Shown here: positions 5,718 to 5,862 of the stretch, one piece after another | Position numbering within the stretch: position 1 is the stretch's first letter | How the letters are laid out: the number at the start of each line of letters is the position of its first letter | Assembly (NCBI GenBank): GCA_022561525.1 | Contig: JADFRB010000111.1 | Location: 819 to 6,680 of the forward strand | DNA from: Nitrospinota bacterium | GTDB lineage: Bacteria > Nitrospirota > Nitrospiria > Nitrospirales > UBA8639 | Direction: 5' to 3' | DNA length: 5,862 nt | Program-made: the position numbers and the translations under genes | The notes under the pieces: generated by a model | The model's database searches: none | The model's input: the letters and a program-made list of their open reading frames with translations, nothing else | Told to the model about the DNA's origin: nothing

Positions 5718-5834
5718 ATGGATTCCTTTAGATTTTGTGGAAATATCCGAAAAAGTACAAAGGAGCGGGAAGTGGTAGGTATTGAGGGTAAACGAATACA
5801 ACATCACCTGATTTTTTTCAACTCAGGCACCTAA
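5718..5834 (+). CDS. Possible 38-aa small ORF
   Basis: ATG 5718-5720 opens a 38-codon frame ending at TAA 5832-5834. An AGGT-type ribosome binding site lies just upstream, at 5710-5713. The peptide starts MDSFRFCGNIRKSTKE, is basic and shows no signal peptide, membrane segment or domain that I recognise. Its stop overlaps the next ATG by one base (TAATG), a layout typical of translational coupling, and that is the only reason to list it. It may equally be chance. Confidence 0.2.
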   Translation: MDSFRFCGNIRKSTKEREVVGIEGKRIQHHLIFFNSGT

Positions 5835-5862
5835 TGAAACAACCACATTTGTATGCCGTGAT
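5834..5862 (+). CDS. Possible start of next gene, cut by the window edge
   Basis: ATG 5834-5836 begins MKQPHLYAV and stays open to the end of the window, nine full codons. A CAGG at 5824-5827 could be a weak ribosome binding site. The context after a KdsC-type phosphatase suggests an envelope gene such as lptC, but nine residues cannot show this. It is listed as a partial, tentative start. Confidence 0.25.

Larger units (their letters stand above)
5634..5862. other. Region after the phosphatase, mostly without a clear gene
   Basis: No terminator with a T-run is evident. CCTGA and TCAGG near 5809-5827 could pair across a T-rich loop, but this looks weak. Only two doubtful coding starts are visible, at 5718 and 5834, annotated separately. 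The absence of a terminator leaves open that the phosphatase and the next gene share a transcript. Confidence 0.5.

Overview
The window looks like chromosomal DNA of a Gram-negative (diderm, LPS-making) bacterium. It carries the two membrane subunits of the LPS exporter (LptG and LptF) and a KdsC-family sugar-acid phosphatase. It also carries two related palindromic repeat elements and a broken B12-binding-type radical SAM gene. Base composition is moderate, judged by eye at about half G+C. The protein style and the palindromic repeat remind me of Nitrospira and its relatives (Nitrospirota), possibly a moderate-GC lineage. That is recall, not a search result, and should be treated as a hypothesis.

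Layout: 1-191 is non-coding and holds a strong A-tract/T-tract hairpin (71-119) that probably ends the lpt transcript. On the minus strand, lptF (2364 to 1285) and lptG (1283 to 192) form a tight operon with one base between stop and start. The divergent intergenic region 2365-3041 carries a 122-bp palindromic element (2443-2564), several smaller hairpins and weak promoter candidates. On the plus strand, 3042-4788 is a once full-length (about 580 aa) B12-binding/radical SAM protein. It is broken by an in-frame TGA near its N-terminus and by a frameshift exactly at the radical SAM cysteine motif. A 159-bp element with nearly perfect 34-bp inverted termini (4904-5062) follows, then the KdsC-family phosphatase (5088-5633). 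The last 229 bases hold only a doubtful 38-codon ORF whose stop overlaps the start of a possible next gene that leaves the window.

How it fits together: LptF and LptG form the transmembrane part of the LptB2FG ABC transporter, which lifts LPS out of the inner membrane. KdsC-type phosphatases make the free 2-keto-3-deoxy sugar acid (Kdo) of the LPS inner core. Envelope/LPS biogenesis is therefore the common theme, and the next gene after 5834 could be another envelope gene (not shown by the sequence). The phosphatase carries the Glu/Arg/Lys pattern known from a nine-carbon (KDN-9-phosphate) phosphatase rather than the usual KdsC pattern, so its substrate is worth testing.

The most interesting observations are three: the two palindromic elements are divergent members of one repeat family placed just upstream of envelope genes; the radical SAM gene has two separate lesions, one of which removes a cluster cysteine; and the phosphatase shows the specificity-residue pattern just described. 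I see no CRISPR array, tRNA, rRNA, transposase gene or phage gene.
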